Source of the DNA: Deinococcus fonticola | GTDB lineage: Bacteria; Deinococcota; Deinococci; Deinococcales; Deinococcaceae | DNA: 64,000 nt | NCBI RefSeq assembly: GCF_004634215.1 | Contig: NZ_SMMH01000020.1 | Location: 5,892 to 69,891 of the forward strand | Direction: 5' to 3' | Part shown: in pieces, positions 45,626 through 54,675 of the stretch | Position numbering within the stretch: position 1 is the stretch's first letter | Layout of the letters: each line of letters opens with the position of its first letter | Program-made: the position numbers and the translations under genes | The notes under the pieces: generated by a model | Databases searched by the model: none | Told to the model about the DNA's origin: nothing | Seen by the model: the letters and a program-made list of their open reading frames with translations, nothing else

Positions 45626-46495
45626 GTGAGTTCGCCCGCCCTTGTCCCTCACCGTGCCTTTCTGTTTGCCGATCCTGCCGCGCATTCCCTCTCTCCGGTC
45701 ATGCACCGGGCCGCTTTTGGGTGGGCCGGACTGCGCGGCGAGTACGTCGCCGAGCGCATTCCCGCGCCGGAGCTGCCCGCGCGGCTGGCCACCCTGCGGC
45801 GCGACCCGGCCGCCCTGGGGGCCAACCTGAGCCTGCCTCACAAGGAGAGCGCCTTGCCGCTGCTGGATTCGCTGAGTGACGCGGCACGTCAGATCGGCGC
45901 GGTGAACACCGTGGTGCGCCGGGGCAGCGAACTGCACGGCGAGAACACCGACGCGCCCGGACTGCTGGCGGCCCTGCTCGACGCCGGATTTGCCTCTCCG
46001 GGTGGCCCGGTGGTCGTGCTGGGCGCGGGCGGCGCGGCCCGCGCGGCGGTCTACACCGCCCTGATCAGCCTGGAGCGGGACGTCTACGTGGTGAACCGCA
46101 GCCGGGCCAGGGCCGAGGAGCTGGCCGCCGCCTGGTTCGTCCCGCAGGCCGATTTCCAGGTGCAGGACTTCCAGGTGCGGGCCGCTACCCTGGCCGAGGT
46201 GCCCTGGTCGCAGATCAGCCTGATCATCAACTGCACCAGCGCCGGCCTCGACGACCCGCAGGGAACGCCGCTGCCCGACTTCGACTTTCGCTGCTCCCCG
46301 CAGGCCGGTGTGTACGACATGGTGTATCGCCCCGCCGAAACGCGGCTGCTGCGTGAAGCGCGCGCGGCGGGCCTCAGTGCCCACAACGGGCTGGGCATGC
46401 TGGCGCACCAGGCGCGGCTGGCCTTTCAGGCCTGGACGCGTGTGGACGTTCCCGCTCAGGTGTTCTTGCGGGCTCTGGGCGGAGCGCAGCCGTGA
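45626..46495 (+). CDS. aroE: shikimate dehydrogenase
   Basis: A 289-residue NADPH enzyme of the shikimate pathway. Motifs: HSLSPVMHRAAF, GANLSLPHKESALPLLD, GAVNTVVRRGSELHGENTDAPGLLAAL, VVLGAGGAARAAVYTA, VNRSRARAEEL and INCTSAGL. It ends with AHNGLGMLAHQARLAF. The GTG start is 6 nt after TAGACT (45614-45619). The stop overlaps the next gene's GTG by 4 nt, linking it to a sensor kinase with no obvious metabolic tie. Confidence 0.95.
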   Translation: MSSPALVPHRAFLFADPAAHSLSPVMHRAAFGWAGLRGEYVAERIPAPELPARLATLRRDPAALGANLSLPHKESALPLLDSLSDAARQIGAVNTVVRRGSELHGENTDAPGLLAALLDAGFASPGGPVVVLGAGGAARAAVYTALISLERDVYVVNRSRARAEELAAAWFVPQADFQVQDFQVRAATLAEVPWSQISLIINCTSAGLDDPQGTPLPDFDFRCSPQAGVYDMVYRPAETRLLREARAAGLSAHNGLGMLAHQARLAFQAWTRVDVPAQVFLRALGGAQP

Positions 46496-49400
46496 AGCCG
46501 GCCATCTTGCCGCAGCGCCTGCCGCCCCTGCTGCGCAGCTGGGGCCGCCTGATTCCGCTGCTGGTGATGGCGCTGGTGCTGCTGCTGTCGGTGCTGCTGG
46601 CCGCCGTGGTGGGGCAATTCACGCATGAGCAGCAGCGCGTGCGCTTCGAGCGCGAGGCGACCGCCTACACCACCGCCCTGCAGGGCCGCGTGTCCGACTT
46701 CGACAAGCTGCTGCAAGCCAGCCGCGCCTTCTGGATGGCCAACCCCACCGACGTTACGCCGCAGAATTTTGCGCGCTTCACGCAGGAACTCAAGCTCACC
46801 GAGCGTTACCCGGACGTGCTGGCGCTGGGCTACAACGCCTGGTTGCCCGCCGGGCAGGAAAGCACGCTCGAAACCCTGGTCAGCTCGCTGGGGCTGCGCG
46901 GGTACAACGTCTTCCCGGAGACTACCAGCCAGAGGATGCGCGCCCCTATCGTCCTGATCGCTCCGCTGGACGCCGCGAACCGGGCGGCGCAGGGGTACGA
47001 CATGTACGTGGAGCCCAGCCGCCGCGCCGCCTTCGATGAAGCCAGGCGGCGCGGGGCGTATCAGGTGTCCAAACCGGTGGAGCTGGTGCAGAAAGACGCC
47101 CTGGGCCGCCCGTACCAGGGCTTCCTGGTGGTGCTGCCGGTGTGGCGCGAGGACGTGGGCGACGCAGCTGCCACCGGGCAGCTCACCGGCTACCTGTACC
47201 TGGCGGTGCGGGCCGACCTGTTCCTCGATCGCCTGACGTCCGCCTTCCGGGTGCAGGGCATCTCATCCAGCGTGCGACTGGGCGGCGTGCCGCTGGTCAG
47301 CCGCGCCGACGGCCACGCCGAATTCAGGCAGACCGATCGGCTGGAGCTGGCGGGTCAGGGCTGGGTGGTGCAGTACGCGGCGCCGGGCAGCTTCGGGCGC
47401 GACATTTTCGGACTGGTGCCTTACCTGATTCTGCTGGCTGGCATGTTCCTCGCGGCGCTGGCCTACCGCCTGATGCAGTCGCAGGTGTACGCCCGCGAAC
47501 GCGCCGAGCTGGTCAACCAGAACCTCAGCGAACTTCAGGTCAAGCAGGAACGGGCGCGCGCCGAATTCGAGGCGATCTTCCAGTCCATGCAGGACGCCGC
47601 CGCCTTCACCGATCGTGACGGTCACATCCTGATGGTCAACCGCGCCATGAACCGGCAATTCCGTTACCCGCGCGGTGAACTGGAGGGCCAGGCCCTTTCC
47701 AGCCTGCACGCCGACCGCCGCCTGGACAGCACCCTGACCTTCCAGTCGCTGACCACTCCCTATCGCCGGCGCGACCAATCGCTGTTTCAGGGCGAAGCGC
47801 AGCGTTCCGAGGTGCGCGACCAGAAAGGCGAGGTGTTCGGGCTGCTGGAAGTGGTGCGCGACGTGAGCGAGCGCGTGCAGTCCGAGCAGGCCCTGCAGGC
47901 CGAGGAACGCCGCTCGCGGGCGGTGCTGGACGCCATTCCGCACATCCTGTGGGTCAGTGACCCCGGCGGGCAGGTCACCTACACCAACGCCGCGCACCGC
48001 CGGCGCCTGGGAACTGCCACCGTGCGCGAGCGCGTGCACCCGCACGACCTGGCCGCCTACGATCAGATGTGGCAGGACGCCTACACCCTGCGCACCCGCT
48101 CTCAGGCCGAGTTGCGCCTGCAGGTCGGGCCGGCTGGCCTGAGCGCCCCGGCCACCGTCCGTGAACGCTGGTTCGAGGTGCGGGTCGCGCCGCTGCTGGA
48201 CGACGCCGGCCAGGCCCAGGAGTGGGTCGCCAGCGCCACCGACATTCACGACCGCCTGGTCGCCGAGCGGCTCTCGCAGCGTAACGAGGCGCGTTACCGG
48301 GGCGTGCTGGAAGGCATGCCGCAGATCGTGTGGCTGGCCGACCCGGAAGGCGAGCTCACCTACTTCAACCGCCGCTGGGAAGAGTACGTGGGCGAGGAAC
48401 GCGGCACCTTCTTGCCCACGGTGCACCCCGACGACCGCGCTGACTACCAGCAGCGCTGGTTGCAGGCGGTGCGGCGCGTGCAGCCCTTCGAGGCCGAGCA
48501 CCGCCTGCTGGGCGCGGACGGCCTGTACCGCACCTTCGTGACGCGCGGCCTGCCGGTGCGCGACGCGCAGGGCCAGGTGATCGAGTGGGTGGGCACCAGC
48601 ACCGATGTCGACGACAGCGTGTACGCCGAGATGAGCGCTCGCCTGCTGGCCGACATCTCCACCGCCCTCACCGCCCGCGTCAACGACCCGCTGGCCAAAC
48701 GTGCCGCGAAATACCAGGCGGTGCTGGAACTCGTGACGCAGCGTATGGCGGTGGCGGGAGCCATCTGGACGGCCCCACACGCCAGGCTGCTGGCCTCGGT
48801 GCAGCAGGATCCCAACTGGAGCCTGCCGCACATTCAGACGGCCCTGCACGCCGCTGTGCAGCAGGTCATGCGCACCGAGGAGACGCAGGATATCCAGGCC
48901 CACCCCCTCCTGCACGTGGTGGCGGCCTCCGGCGCGGTGGCCACGCCCCTGATTGGCCTGGACGGCACCCTGCTGGGCGTGCTGGGCCTGGCCTACCGCC
49001 ATGAACTGCACGACCGCGACCACGAACTGGTCATGGAGGTCGCCAAGCGCCTGGCCGAGTCGCTGGACAACGACGACCTGCGCGCCCAGGCGCTGGAGGC
49101 CGAAGCGGAACTGCTGAAACTGAACCAGTCCCTCGAAGAGCGCGTGCAGCGGCGCACCATGGCCCTCGAGGAAGCCAACAGGGAACTGGAGGCCTTCAGT
49201 TACTCGGTCAGCCACGACCTGCGCACGCCGCTGCGGCACGTGGTGGGCTTCGGGGACCTGCTGCGCAAGGAAAGCGCCGACACTCTGGGATCCAAGGGCA
49301 CCCGTTACCTGAACGTCATCACCGAGGCCGCCGCGCGCATGAATACCCTGATCGACAGCCTGCTGGAGTTCTCGCGCATGGGCCGCGCCCAGATGAAAGC

Positions 49401-49866
49401 CGCGCCGGTCGACCTCCGGGCGGTGATTCAGAACGCCTGGGAACACCTGGAACCCGACCGCCAGGGCCGCCAGATCAGCTTCGAGCTCTGCGAGATGCCC
49501 ACCATCGACGGGGACGCCAACCTGCTTGATCTGGTGTTCCAGAACCTGCTCTCCAACGCCATCAAGTACACCCGCACCCGCCCCGCCGCGCACGTCCGCG
49601 TCACCTCAGAAGTCCATGACGGCCGCGTCACCGTGCGCGTACGGGACGACGGGGTGGGCTTTGACCCCAAATATGCCGATAAACTGTTCGGCGTGTTCCA
49701 GCGCCTGCACCGTTCCGATGAATTCGACGGCACCGGCATCGGCCTGGCCAACGTGCGCCGCATCGTCACGCGCCACGGCGGCAGCGTGGACGCGCAATCT
49801 GTGCTGGGTGAAGGCTCGGTGTTCTCCGTGACCCTTCCCCTGCACAGCCCGGAGCCCCTTGAATGA
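46492..49866 (+). CDS. CHASE-PAS-GAF sensor histidine kinase
   Basis: An 1124-residue membrane kinase. TM1 is at residues about 18-42. A CHASE sensor domain (about 75-270; LGYNAWLP, RMRAPIVLIAPLD, ARRRGAYQVSKPVELVQ) is followed by TM2 (about 306-325). Then three PAS domains (about 350-460, 480-590, 600-715), a GAF-like region (about 725-880), a coiled coil, HisKA with H in SYSVSHDLRTPLRHVVG, and an HATPase domain with N box LVFQNLLSNAIKYT, VRDDGVGF and GTGIGLANV. CHASE domains bind small extracellular ligands. The final HATPase resembles phytochrome-type kinases. Confidence 0.9.
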   Translation: MKPAILPQRLPPLLRSWGRLIPLLVMALVLLLSVLLAAVVGQFTHEQQRVRFEREATAYTTALQGRVSDFDKLLQASRAFWMANPTDVTPQNFARFTQELKLTERYPDVLALGYNAWLPAGQESTLETLVSSLGLRGYNVFPETTSQRMRAPIVLIAPLDAANRAAQGYDMYVEPSRRAAFDEARRRGAYQVSKPVELVQKDALGRPYQGFLVVLPVWREDVGDAAATGQLTGYLYLAVRADLFLDRLTSAFRVQGISSSVRLGGVPLVSRADGHAEFRQTDRLELAGQGWVVQYAAPGSFGRDIFGLVPYLILLAGMFLAALAYRLMQSQVYARERAELVNQNLSELQVKQERARAEFEAIFQSMQDAAAFTDRDGHILMVNRAMNRQFRYPRGELEGQALSSLHADRRLDSTLTFQSLTTPYRRRDQSLFQGEAQRSEVRDQKGEVFGLLEVVRDVSERVQSEQALQAEERRSRAVLDAIPHILWVSDPGGQVTYTNAAHRRRLGTATVRERVHPHDLAAYDQMWQDAYTLRTRSQAELRLQVGPAGLSAPATVRERWFEVRVAPLLDDAGQAQEWVASATDIHDRLVAERLSQRNEARYRGVLEGMPQIVWLADPEGELTYFNRRWEEYVGEERGTFLPTVHPDDRADYQQRWLQAVRRVQPFEAEHRLLGADGLYRTFVTRGLPVRDAQGQVIEWVGTSTDVDDSVYAEMSARLLADISTALTARVNDPLAKRAAKYQAVLELVTQRMAVAGAIWTAPHARLLASVQQDPNWSLPHIQTALHAAVQQVMRTEETQDIQAHPLLHVVAASGAVATPLIGLDGTLLGVLGLAYRHELHDRDHELVMEVAKRLAESLDNDDLRAQALEAEAELLKLNQSLEERVQRRTMALEEANRELEAFSYSVSHDLRTPLRHVVGFGDLLRKESADTLGSKGTRYLNVITEAAARMNTLIDSLLEFSRMGRAQMKAAPVDLRAVIQNAWEHLEPDRQGRQISFELCEMPTIDGDANLLDLVFQNLLSNAIKYTRTRPAAHVRVTSEVHDGRVTVRVRDDGVGFDPKYADKLFGVFQRLHRSDEFDGTGIGLANVRRIVTRHGGSVDAQSVLGEGSVFSVTLPLHSPEPLE

Positions 49867-51122
49867 CAGATTCCGCCCCTATCCCGATTCCCCCCACCGC
49901 GCCGCAGCCCAACGTGCCACAGTCCGGCGTGCTGCCCAGCCTGCCCGCCGAAGGCGAGGCCATCACCCTCCTGCACCTTGAAGACAGCGAGCTGGATCAC
50001 GAACTGGTGCTGATGAACCTCAGCGACCTGCCCTGGCCGGTGGACATTATCCGCGTGGAGGACGAGGCGGGCTTCCTGGCTGCGCTGGACGTTCCGCCAC
50101 ACCTGATCCTAAGCGACTTCTCGCTGCCGGGCTACGACGGCCTGAGTGCTTTCAAGGCCGCGCATGCCCGCTACCCCAACCTGCCCTTCATCATCGTGAC
50201 GGGGGCCATGGGCGAGGAGGTCGCGGTGGACACCCTGCGTCAGGGCGTCACCGACTACATCCTCAAGCAGCGTCTGGAACGCCTGGCGCCCAGCGTGCGC
50301 CGCGCCCTGGTCGAAGCCGACGCCCGCGACTCGCGCGAACGTGCCGAACGCGAGGTGCGCGAGCTCAACGCCCGATTGCAAGCCCGCCTGCTGGAAGTCG
50401 AGCGCCTCAAGGGCGTCGCAGAACGCCAGAGCCAGCGCCTGGAAGTGCAGGCCAAGCAACTCGAAGAGGCCCTGAACCTCCAGAAAACCTTCCTGGCCGA
50501 AACCAGCCACGAGCTGCGCACGCCCCTGACCGCCCTGCTGGGCTACCTGCGCCGCGCCGACCGCGAAGCCGGCGGCTCGCAGGTGATCGCCGACGCCCAG
50601 CGCGTTACCGAGAACATGACCCGCCTGGTCAACGACCTGCTGCAACTCTCGCGCGGCGAACTGGTGCAGAGCGTCGAGATGCACTTCATGAACATCGGCA
50701 ACCTGCTGCGTCAGGTCGGGCGGGATTTCGGCGTGCGGGTCGAGGCGCGGGATGTGGAGATCGTCGGTGATCCGGGCCGGCTCACGCAGGTGTTCGTGAA
50801 TCTGGTCTCCAACGCCATTCGCGTGTGCGGCACGCCCGAAAAGGTCTTCATCGACATGCACCTGCGTCCCGGCGAGGTCGAAATCAACGTCATCGACACC
50901 GGTCCGGGCGTGCCGGATCACATCAAGCCCAAGATTTTCGACAAGTTCTACCGGGGCAAGGAAGCCGGCTCCACCGGGCTGGGCCTGACCATCGCCCAGC
51001 AGGTCGTGACCACGCACAGTGGCCGCATCGACGTGCTCGACACACCCGGCGGCGGAGCGACCTTCCAGGTGCGCCTCCCCCTGCTGGAAGACGAGGACGA
51101 GATGGACGACGGCTTCGCCTGA
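49863..51122 (+). CDS. response-regulator receiver / histidine kinase hybrid
   Basis: A 419-residue protein with an N-terminal receiver and a C-terminal kinase. The receiver (about residues 35-160) has LEDSELDHEL, the acceptor Asp in LILSDFSLPGYDG, IIVTGAMGEE and the Lys in YILKQRLERL. A long coiled coil (about 165-210) leads to HisKA with H in AETSHELRTPLTALL, the N box NLVSNAIRV, VIDTGPGVPDH and TGLGLTIAQQV. No membrane segment. ATG 49863 overlaps the sensor kinase stop (4 nt), so it should receive phosphoryl groups from it. Confidence 0.9.
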   Translation: MTDSAPIPIPPTAPQPNVPQSGVLPSLPAEGEAITLLHLEDSELDHELVLMNLSDLPWPVDIIRVEDEAGFLAALDVPPHLILSDFSLPGYDGLSAFKAAHARYPNLPFIIVTGAMGEEVAVDTLRQGVTDYILKQRLERLAPSVRRALVEADARDSRERAEREVRELNARLQARLLEVERLKGVAERQSQRLEVQAKQLEEALNLQKTFLAETSHELRTPLTALLGYLRRADREAGGSQVIADAQRVTENMTRLVNDLLQLSRGELVQSVEMHFMNIGNLLRQVGRDFGVRVEARDVEIVGDPGRLTQVFVNLVSNAIRVCGTPEKVFIDMHLRPGEVEINVIDTGPGVPDHIKPKIFDKFYRGKEAGSTGLGLTIAQQVVTTHSGRIDVLDTPGGGATFQVRLPLLEDEDEMDDGFA

Positions 51123-51188
51123 AGAGGCGGCCTCTGAAACAGGAGGGCTCTAGATCAACGGCTTGAGGAAACCCCGAGGAAACCCCTC

Positions 51189-51222
51189 GGCCGGCCAGAC
51201 GACCACCGGGCCAGGCCTTTTT
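51189..51222 (+). terminator. terminator after hybrid kinase
   Basis: Two stacked GGCC pairings (51189-51192 with 51214-51217; 51193-51196 with 51209-51212, one bulge) followed by TTTTT. Confidence 0.6.
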
Positions 51223-51308
51223 CCTGAAGCTGGCTGGCCCCGCCGGCTGGTGTTGAGCTGCCCTTTACCCGTTCGCAGCGGACAGGGGCAGCATGTTAGG
51301 TTGCAGAC

Positions 51309-52013
51309 ATGCCGAATCAGAAAAGTGCGTTTGTGACGGGGGCAAGCAAGGGGATCGGGTACGCTGTCGCGCAGGCCCTGGCGGGGGCGGGGTACGCGGT
51401 GACCGTCACCAGCCGTAACGAGCAGGAGATCACGCAGGCCGCGAATTCCCTGGGTGCTTCTGCGCGGGGCGTGGTGTGCGACGTGAAGGATCACCGGGCC
51501 GTGCAGGACGCCGTGGACGCTCATGTGAAGGCTTTCGGGGGGTTGGACGTGCTGTTCGTGAATGCGGGCGTGGGGCACTTCGCCAGCGTGGCTGATCTGA
51601 CGGTCGAGCAGTGGCGGGACGTGATCGACACCAACCTGTCCGGCGCGTTCTACACCGTCAAGGCGGCCATTCCGGCCCTGAAGGAGAAGGGCGGGTACAT
51701 CTTCACGCTCTCCAGCCTGGCGGGGAAAAACCCCTTCGCGGGCGGCGCGGCGTACAACGCCAGCAAGTTCGGCCTGAACGGCCTCTCGGAGGTGCTGATG
51801 CTCGACCTGCGCCAGCACGACATCAAGGTCACGCAGATCATGCCGGGCAGTGTCGCCACGCACTTTGCCGGCCACACGCCGGGCGAGGCCGACGCCTGGA
51901 AAATCCAGTCCGAGGACATCGCCCAGTTGACGCTCGACCTGCTGAACATGCCCGCCCGCACGTTGCCTAGCCGCGTGGAGGTGCGCCCCAGCCGCCCGGA
52001 TCGGAAAAAGTAA
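51309..52013 (+). CDS. short-chain dehydrogenase/reductase
   Basis: A 234-residue classical SDR. The cofactor motif is TGASKGIGYAVAQAL, then NAGVGHF, the catalytic Ser in FTLSSLAG, and Tyr/Lys in AAYNASKFGLNGL. The substrate is unknown. TAGGTT (51297-51302) lies 6 nt before ATG. It is followed by a second in-frame stop and then by a repeat and a long terminator hairpin. Confidence 0.92.
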   Translation: MPNQKSAFVTGASKGIGYAVAQALAGAGYAVTVTSRNEQEITQAANSLGASARGVVCDVKDHRAVQDAVDAHVKAFGGLDVLFVNAGVGHFASVADLTVEQWRDVIDTNLSGAFYTVKAAIPALKEKGGYIFTLSSLAGKNPFAGGAAYNASKFGLNGLSEVLMLDLRQHDIKVTQIMPGSVATHFAGHTPGEADAWKIQSEDIAQLTLDLLNMPARTLPSRVEVRPSRPDRKK

Positions 52014-52015
52014 TA

Positions 52016-52070
52016 AGAATTCCGGCCCCTCAGTTATGAAATAATTGTTCAACCCGACTGGAAGGAGCAG
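52016..52070 (+). repeat. 3'-flank repeat, copy E2
   Basis: Begins 2 bp after the SDR stop; shares ordered blocks with copy E1 at 25577-25625 (GAATTCCG, CCCCTC, GAAAT, GGAAGGA, GAGCAGG). Confidence 0.45.
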
Positions 52071-52094
52071 GAACAAAAAGCTCCCGGACGTGGA

Positions 52095-52127
52095 GTGCTC
52101 CCTCCGGCGTTGTTCCGGGGGGAGCAC
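52095..52127. repeat. two-tier hairpin between SDR and smpB
   Basis: GTGCTCCC (52095-52102) / GGGAGCAC (52120-52127) with an inner CCGG/CCGG pair. It is followed by no T-run; it may belong to the repeat family rather than end transcription. Confidence 0.5.
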
Positions 52128-52171
52128 GCAACAAACGGGAGGCTGATAAGGTCTTAAGAGCCTACGCCCTG

Positions 52172-52220
52172 AAGGTCTGAACGCCAGGAACACGGGCTGG
52201 CGTTCAGACCTTCTCTTCTG
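52172..52220 (+). terminator. 17-bp stem terminator before smpB
   Basis: GAAGGTCTGAACGCCAG (52172-52188) / CTGGCGTTCAGACCTTC (52198-52214), perfect, 9-nt loop, pyrimidine tail tcttct. Confidence 0.75.
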
Positions 52221-52271
52221 GAAGGCCCACGCCTACGCCTTTCGTCGGTTCCGCTCTCACGATGTCCCTGC

Positions 52272-52285
52272 TAGAATGCCCCGCG
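52272..52285 (+). promoter_or_regulatory. -10 element that sets the smpB start
   Basis: TAGAAT (52272-52277) with 7 nt to GTG 52285. The alternative ATG 52276 overlaps the hexamer. Confidence 0.55.
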
Positions 52286-52707
52286 TGTATACGAACCGCC
52301 GTGCGCATCACGAGTACGAATTGCTGGAGCGCTTCGAGGCGGGAATCGAGTTGACGGGCAGTGAAGTCAAGAGCGTGCGCACGGGCGGCGTGGACTTCCG
52401 CGACGCTTTTGCCCGTCTGAACGGCCAGAACGTCGATCTGGAAGGGCTATACATTCCGGTGTACAAGGAAGCGACGTACAACAACCACGAGCCGCGCCGA
52501 ACCCGCCGCCTGCTGCTGCACCGCGAGGAAATCGGAAAGCTGAAGCGGGGCCTGGAGCAAAAGGGCCTGACATTGGTGCCCACCCGGCTGTATCAGAAGG
52601 GCCGTTATTTCAAGGTAGAAATTGCCCTGGCACGCGGCAAGAAGCTGCACGACAAGCGCCGCGCCGAGGCCGAGAAGACCGTGCGCCGGGAGCTGCGCGA
52701 ATTATGA
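52285..52707 (+). CDS. smpB: SsrA-binding protein
   Basis: A 140-residue tmRNA-binding protein needed for ribosome rescue. Motifs: YTNRRAHHEYELLERFEAG, LTGSEVKSVR, VDFRDAFARLNG, YNNHEPRRTRRLLLH, IGKLKRGLEQKGLTLVP and the C-terminal basic tail LHDKRRAEAEKTVRREL. The start is GTG 52285 because the in-frame ATG 52276 lies inside the TAGAAT -10. ssrA itself is not in the window. Its stop overlaps the amidase-like gene by 4 nt. Confidence 0.95.
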   Translation: MYTNRRAHHEYELLERFEAGIELTGSEVKSVRTGGVDFRDAFARLNGQNVDLEGLYIPVYKEATYNNHEPRRTRRLLLHREEIGKLKRGLEQKGLTLVPTRLYQKGRYFKVEIALARGKKLHDKRRAEAEKTVRRELREL

Positions 52708-54074
52708 GGCGCTGGCCCAGGCTGCTGCTCACGGGGGCGCTGGTGCTGGCCGGGCTGGCCGGGGCACAGTTCACCTTTACCAAACTGAACCTGGCCGGGC
52801 AGCAGGTGCAGAGCGTCGACCTGTACGGCGCGGAGTACGCCAGTCAGGTGACCCTGGGTGACCTGCTGGACGTGAAGCGCGACGGCAGCCTGGTGCGCGT
52901 CACTGGCCTGGGCCACGTGCTGCTGCTGCCGCTGGACGAGGATCAGGTGCGCGCCACCACCGACTTCAACACCGTGCAGCTCGACGCGCAGCGCGTGCAG
53001 GCCCGCACCGCCACCTGGGTGAACGGCAACATCTACCTGCCGCTCGACACCCTGGCGCGCGGCCTGGGTGCAGCCTACCAGAAGGGAAAATTCACGCTGC
53101 CCACGCGAACCCTGCAGAACGTCAGCAGCCGCGCCGGCAAGGACACGGACCGGCTGGTGCTCGACCTCAGCCGCGACGTGATGGTGCGCGACGAACTGAA
53201 AGGCACGGTGCTGCGCATCATGCTGAAGGGGACGACGGGCCAGACGCAGCGCTACACCACGCGCGGCGCGTTCATCCCCTACGCCGACGTGAAACAGGAA
53301 GGGGAGAACACGGTCGTGAGCTTCACCCTGCCGCAGAACAGCGGCTACCGCGTGTACCCGGTGGTGCGCCAGGGCGGCACGCGCATCGTCGTGGATGTGG
53401 GCCCCGGCATCCCCAACGACACGCCGGTGCTGATGGAGCGCCTGGCCAAGCCGCTGATCGTCCTTGACCCGGCGAGGGTGGAGGGCCTCGGCAAGGACGT
53501 GACGCTGGAGGTGGCCCGCCGCTCGGCGGAACTGCTTACCAAAGCCGGCTGGCAGGTGAAACTCACGCGTGAACAGGGCAGCGCCCTGCCCCTGAACGAG
53601 AAACTGCGGCTGGCCCGCGCCAGTGACGTGTACCTGGCGCTTGACCTGGGCCGTTTCCCGAAAACCACGCGCGGCGGCGTGACCGTGTACGAGAACACGG
53701 GCCGCAGCCCCGCCAAGTTCGTGAATGCCCTGCGCAACGGCACCGAGAACCCGCCGCTGGGGTCGCTGGCGGTGGGCGACATGGGCGGCACGCGCCGCCT
53801 GTCCGAACTGCTGCGCGGCGAACTGAAGGGCAGCGGCGTGACCGCCCGGCAGGACAGTGTGGCCCGCATGTTGACCCTGAGTGAAACGGCGCAGGCGGCG
53901 CTGCTGCTGGAAGTGGGCTGGGCCGGCAACGCGCAAGACCGCGCCAACCTGGGCACCGAGGCCCGCATGCAGGCCCTGTCGGTCTCGGTGGCCCGCAGCG
54001 TCGCCACTTACCTGACCGCGCGCGCCAACAACGCCAGTCAGGTGGCATCTGCCGGGGCGGGGGTCACGCCATGA
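52704..54074 (+). CDS. N-acetylmuramoyl-L-alanine amidase homologue (degenerate active site)
   Basis: A 456-residue secreted protein. The signal peptide (residues about 1-21, GLAGAQ) is followed by a copper-amine-oxidase-N/AMIN-like domain, then an Amidase_3-like fold. The expected first zinc motif DPGHGG reads LDPARVEG (about residue 251) and the second, SIHAN, reads LALDLGR (about 311), so both zinc-ligand histidines appear absent. An acidic residue remains in LLLEVGW (about 400), where the catalytic Glu would be. Coupled by 4-nt overlaps to smpB upstream and the GerMN gene downstream. It may be a non-catalytic binder or regulator. Confidence 0.75.
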   Translation: MRRWPRLLLTGALVLAGLAGAQFTFTKLNLAGQQVQSVDLYGAEYASQVTLGDLLDVKRDGSLVRVTGLGHVLLLPLDEDQVRATTDFNTVQLDAQRVQARTATWVNGNIYLPLDTLARGLGAAYQKGKFTLPTRTLQNVSSRAGKDTDRLVLDLSRDVMVRDELKGTVLRIMLKGTTGQTQRYTTRGAFIPYADVKQEGENTVVSFTLPQNSGYRVYPVVRQGGTRIVVDVGPGIPNDTPVLMERLAKPLIVLDPARVEGLGKDVTLEVARRSAELLTKAGWQVKLTREQGSALPLNEKLRLARASDVYLALDLGRFPKTTRGGVTVYENTGRSPAKFVNALRNGTENPPLGSLAVGDMGGTRRLSELLRGELKGSGVTARQDSVARMLTLSETAQAALLLEVGWAGNAQDRANLGTEARMQALSVSVARSVATYLTARANNASQVASAGAGVTP

Positions 54075-54628
54075 GTGCCCTGCGCCGCCTATTCTCGCTG
54101 TTCAACGTGCTGGCCCTGCTGGTGCTGCTGGCCGCCGCCTACACCTATCAACTGGTGCAGCGTCCCGTCGCGCTGCCTGCGTTGCCGAAACTGCAACTCA
54201 CGGAAGTCCACCCGGTGAAACTGAAGGTGTACTACACCGACAAGCAGGTGCAGACCCTCAAACCCCTCGAGCGCACTGTGAACGTCGCCGAGGAAACCCC
54301 CACGGCCCTGGCGCAGGCCGCCACGGACGCCTGGGCGCGCGGCCCCGGTGGGCTGGGCGACGATATTCTGCCGGTGTTGCCCGCCGGGACGCCCGCCCCG
54401 CGCATCTACGTGCGTGGCGTCCACTACTACGCCGACCTGCCGGCCGCCTACGGGAAACTGAATTACGGCACCAGCGGCGAACGCGTGCTGCTGTGCTCGC
54501 TGACCCGCACGCTGCTGGACAAACGCGGCGACGACGTGACCTTTCTGCTGGACGGCAAGAACATCGACACGCTGGGGCACCTCGACCTGCGCGACGCCTT
54601 TACGCGCCAGGACTGCATGGATCAATGA
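54071..54628 (+). CDS. GerMN domain protein
   Basis: A 185-residue protein with one N-terminal membrane segment (residues about 7-28) and a GerMN domain: VKLKVYYTDKQVQTL, ETPTALAQAATDAW, RGVHYYADLPAAYGKL and ERVLLCSLTRTLLDK. GerMN domains occur in spore germination and envelope proteins and often pair with amidases. Here it overlaps the amidase-like gene by 4 nt, which supports a joint cell-wall role. Deinococcus does not sporulate. Confidence 0.8.
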   Translation: MSALRRLFSLFNVLALLVLLAAAYTYQLVQRPVALPALPKLQLTEVHPVKLKVYYTDKQVQTLKPLERTVNVAEETPTALAQAATDAWARGPGGLGDDILPVLPAGTPAPRIYVRGVHYYADLPAAYGKLNYGTSGERVLLCSLTRTLLDKRGDDVTFLLDGKNIDTLGHLDLRDAFTRQDCMDQ

Positions 54629-54675
54629 GTGGGTCGGCGGCGAAAAGCGTGTTGACTGCGAAGGGAGGGTCCGAG

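Noticed and set aside
47263..49593. 776-codon open frame on the minus strand
   Set aside because: It is antisense to the CHASE/PAS kinase, is His/Gln/Val-rich in the way GC-rich antisense frames are, and has no start signal.
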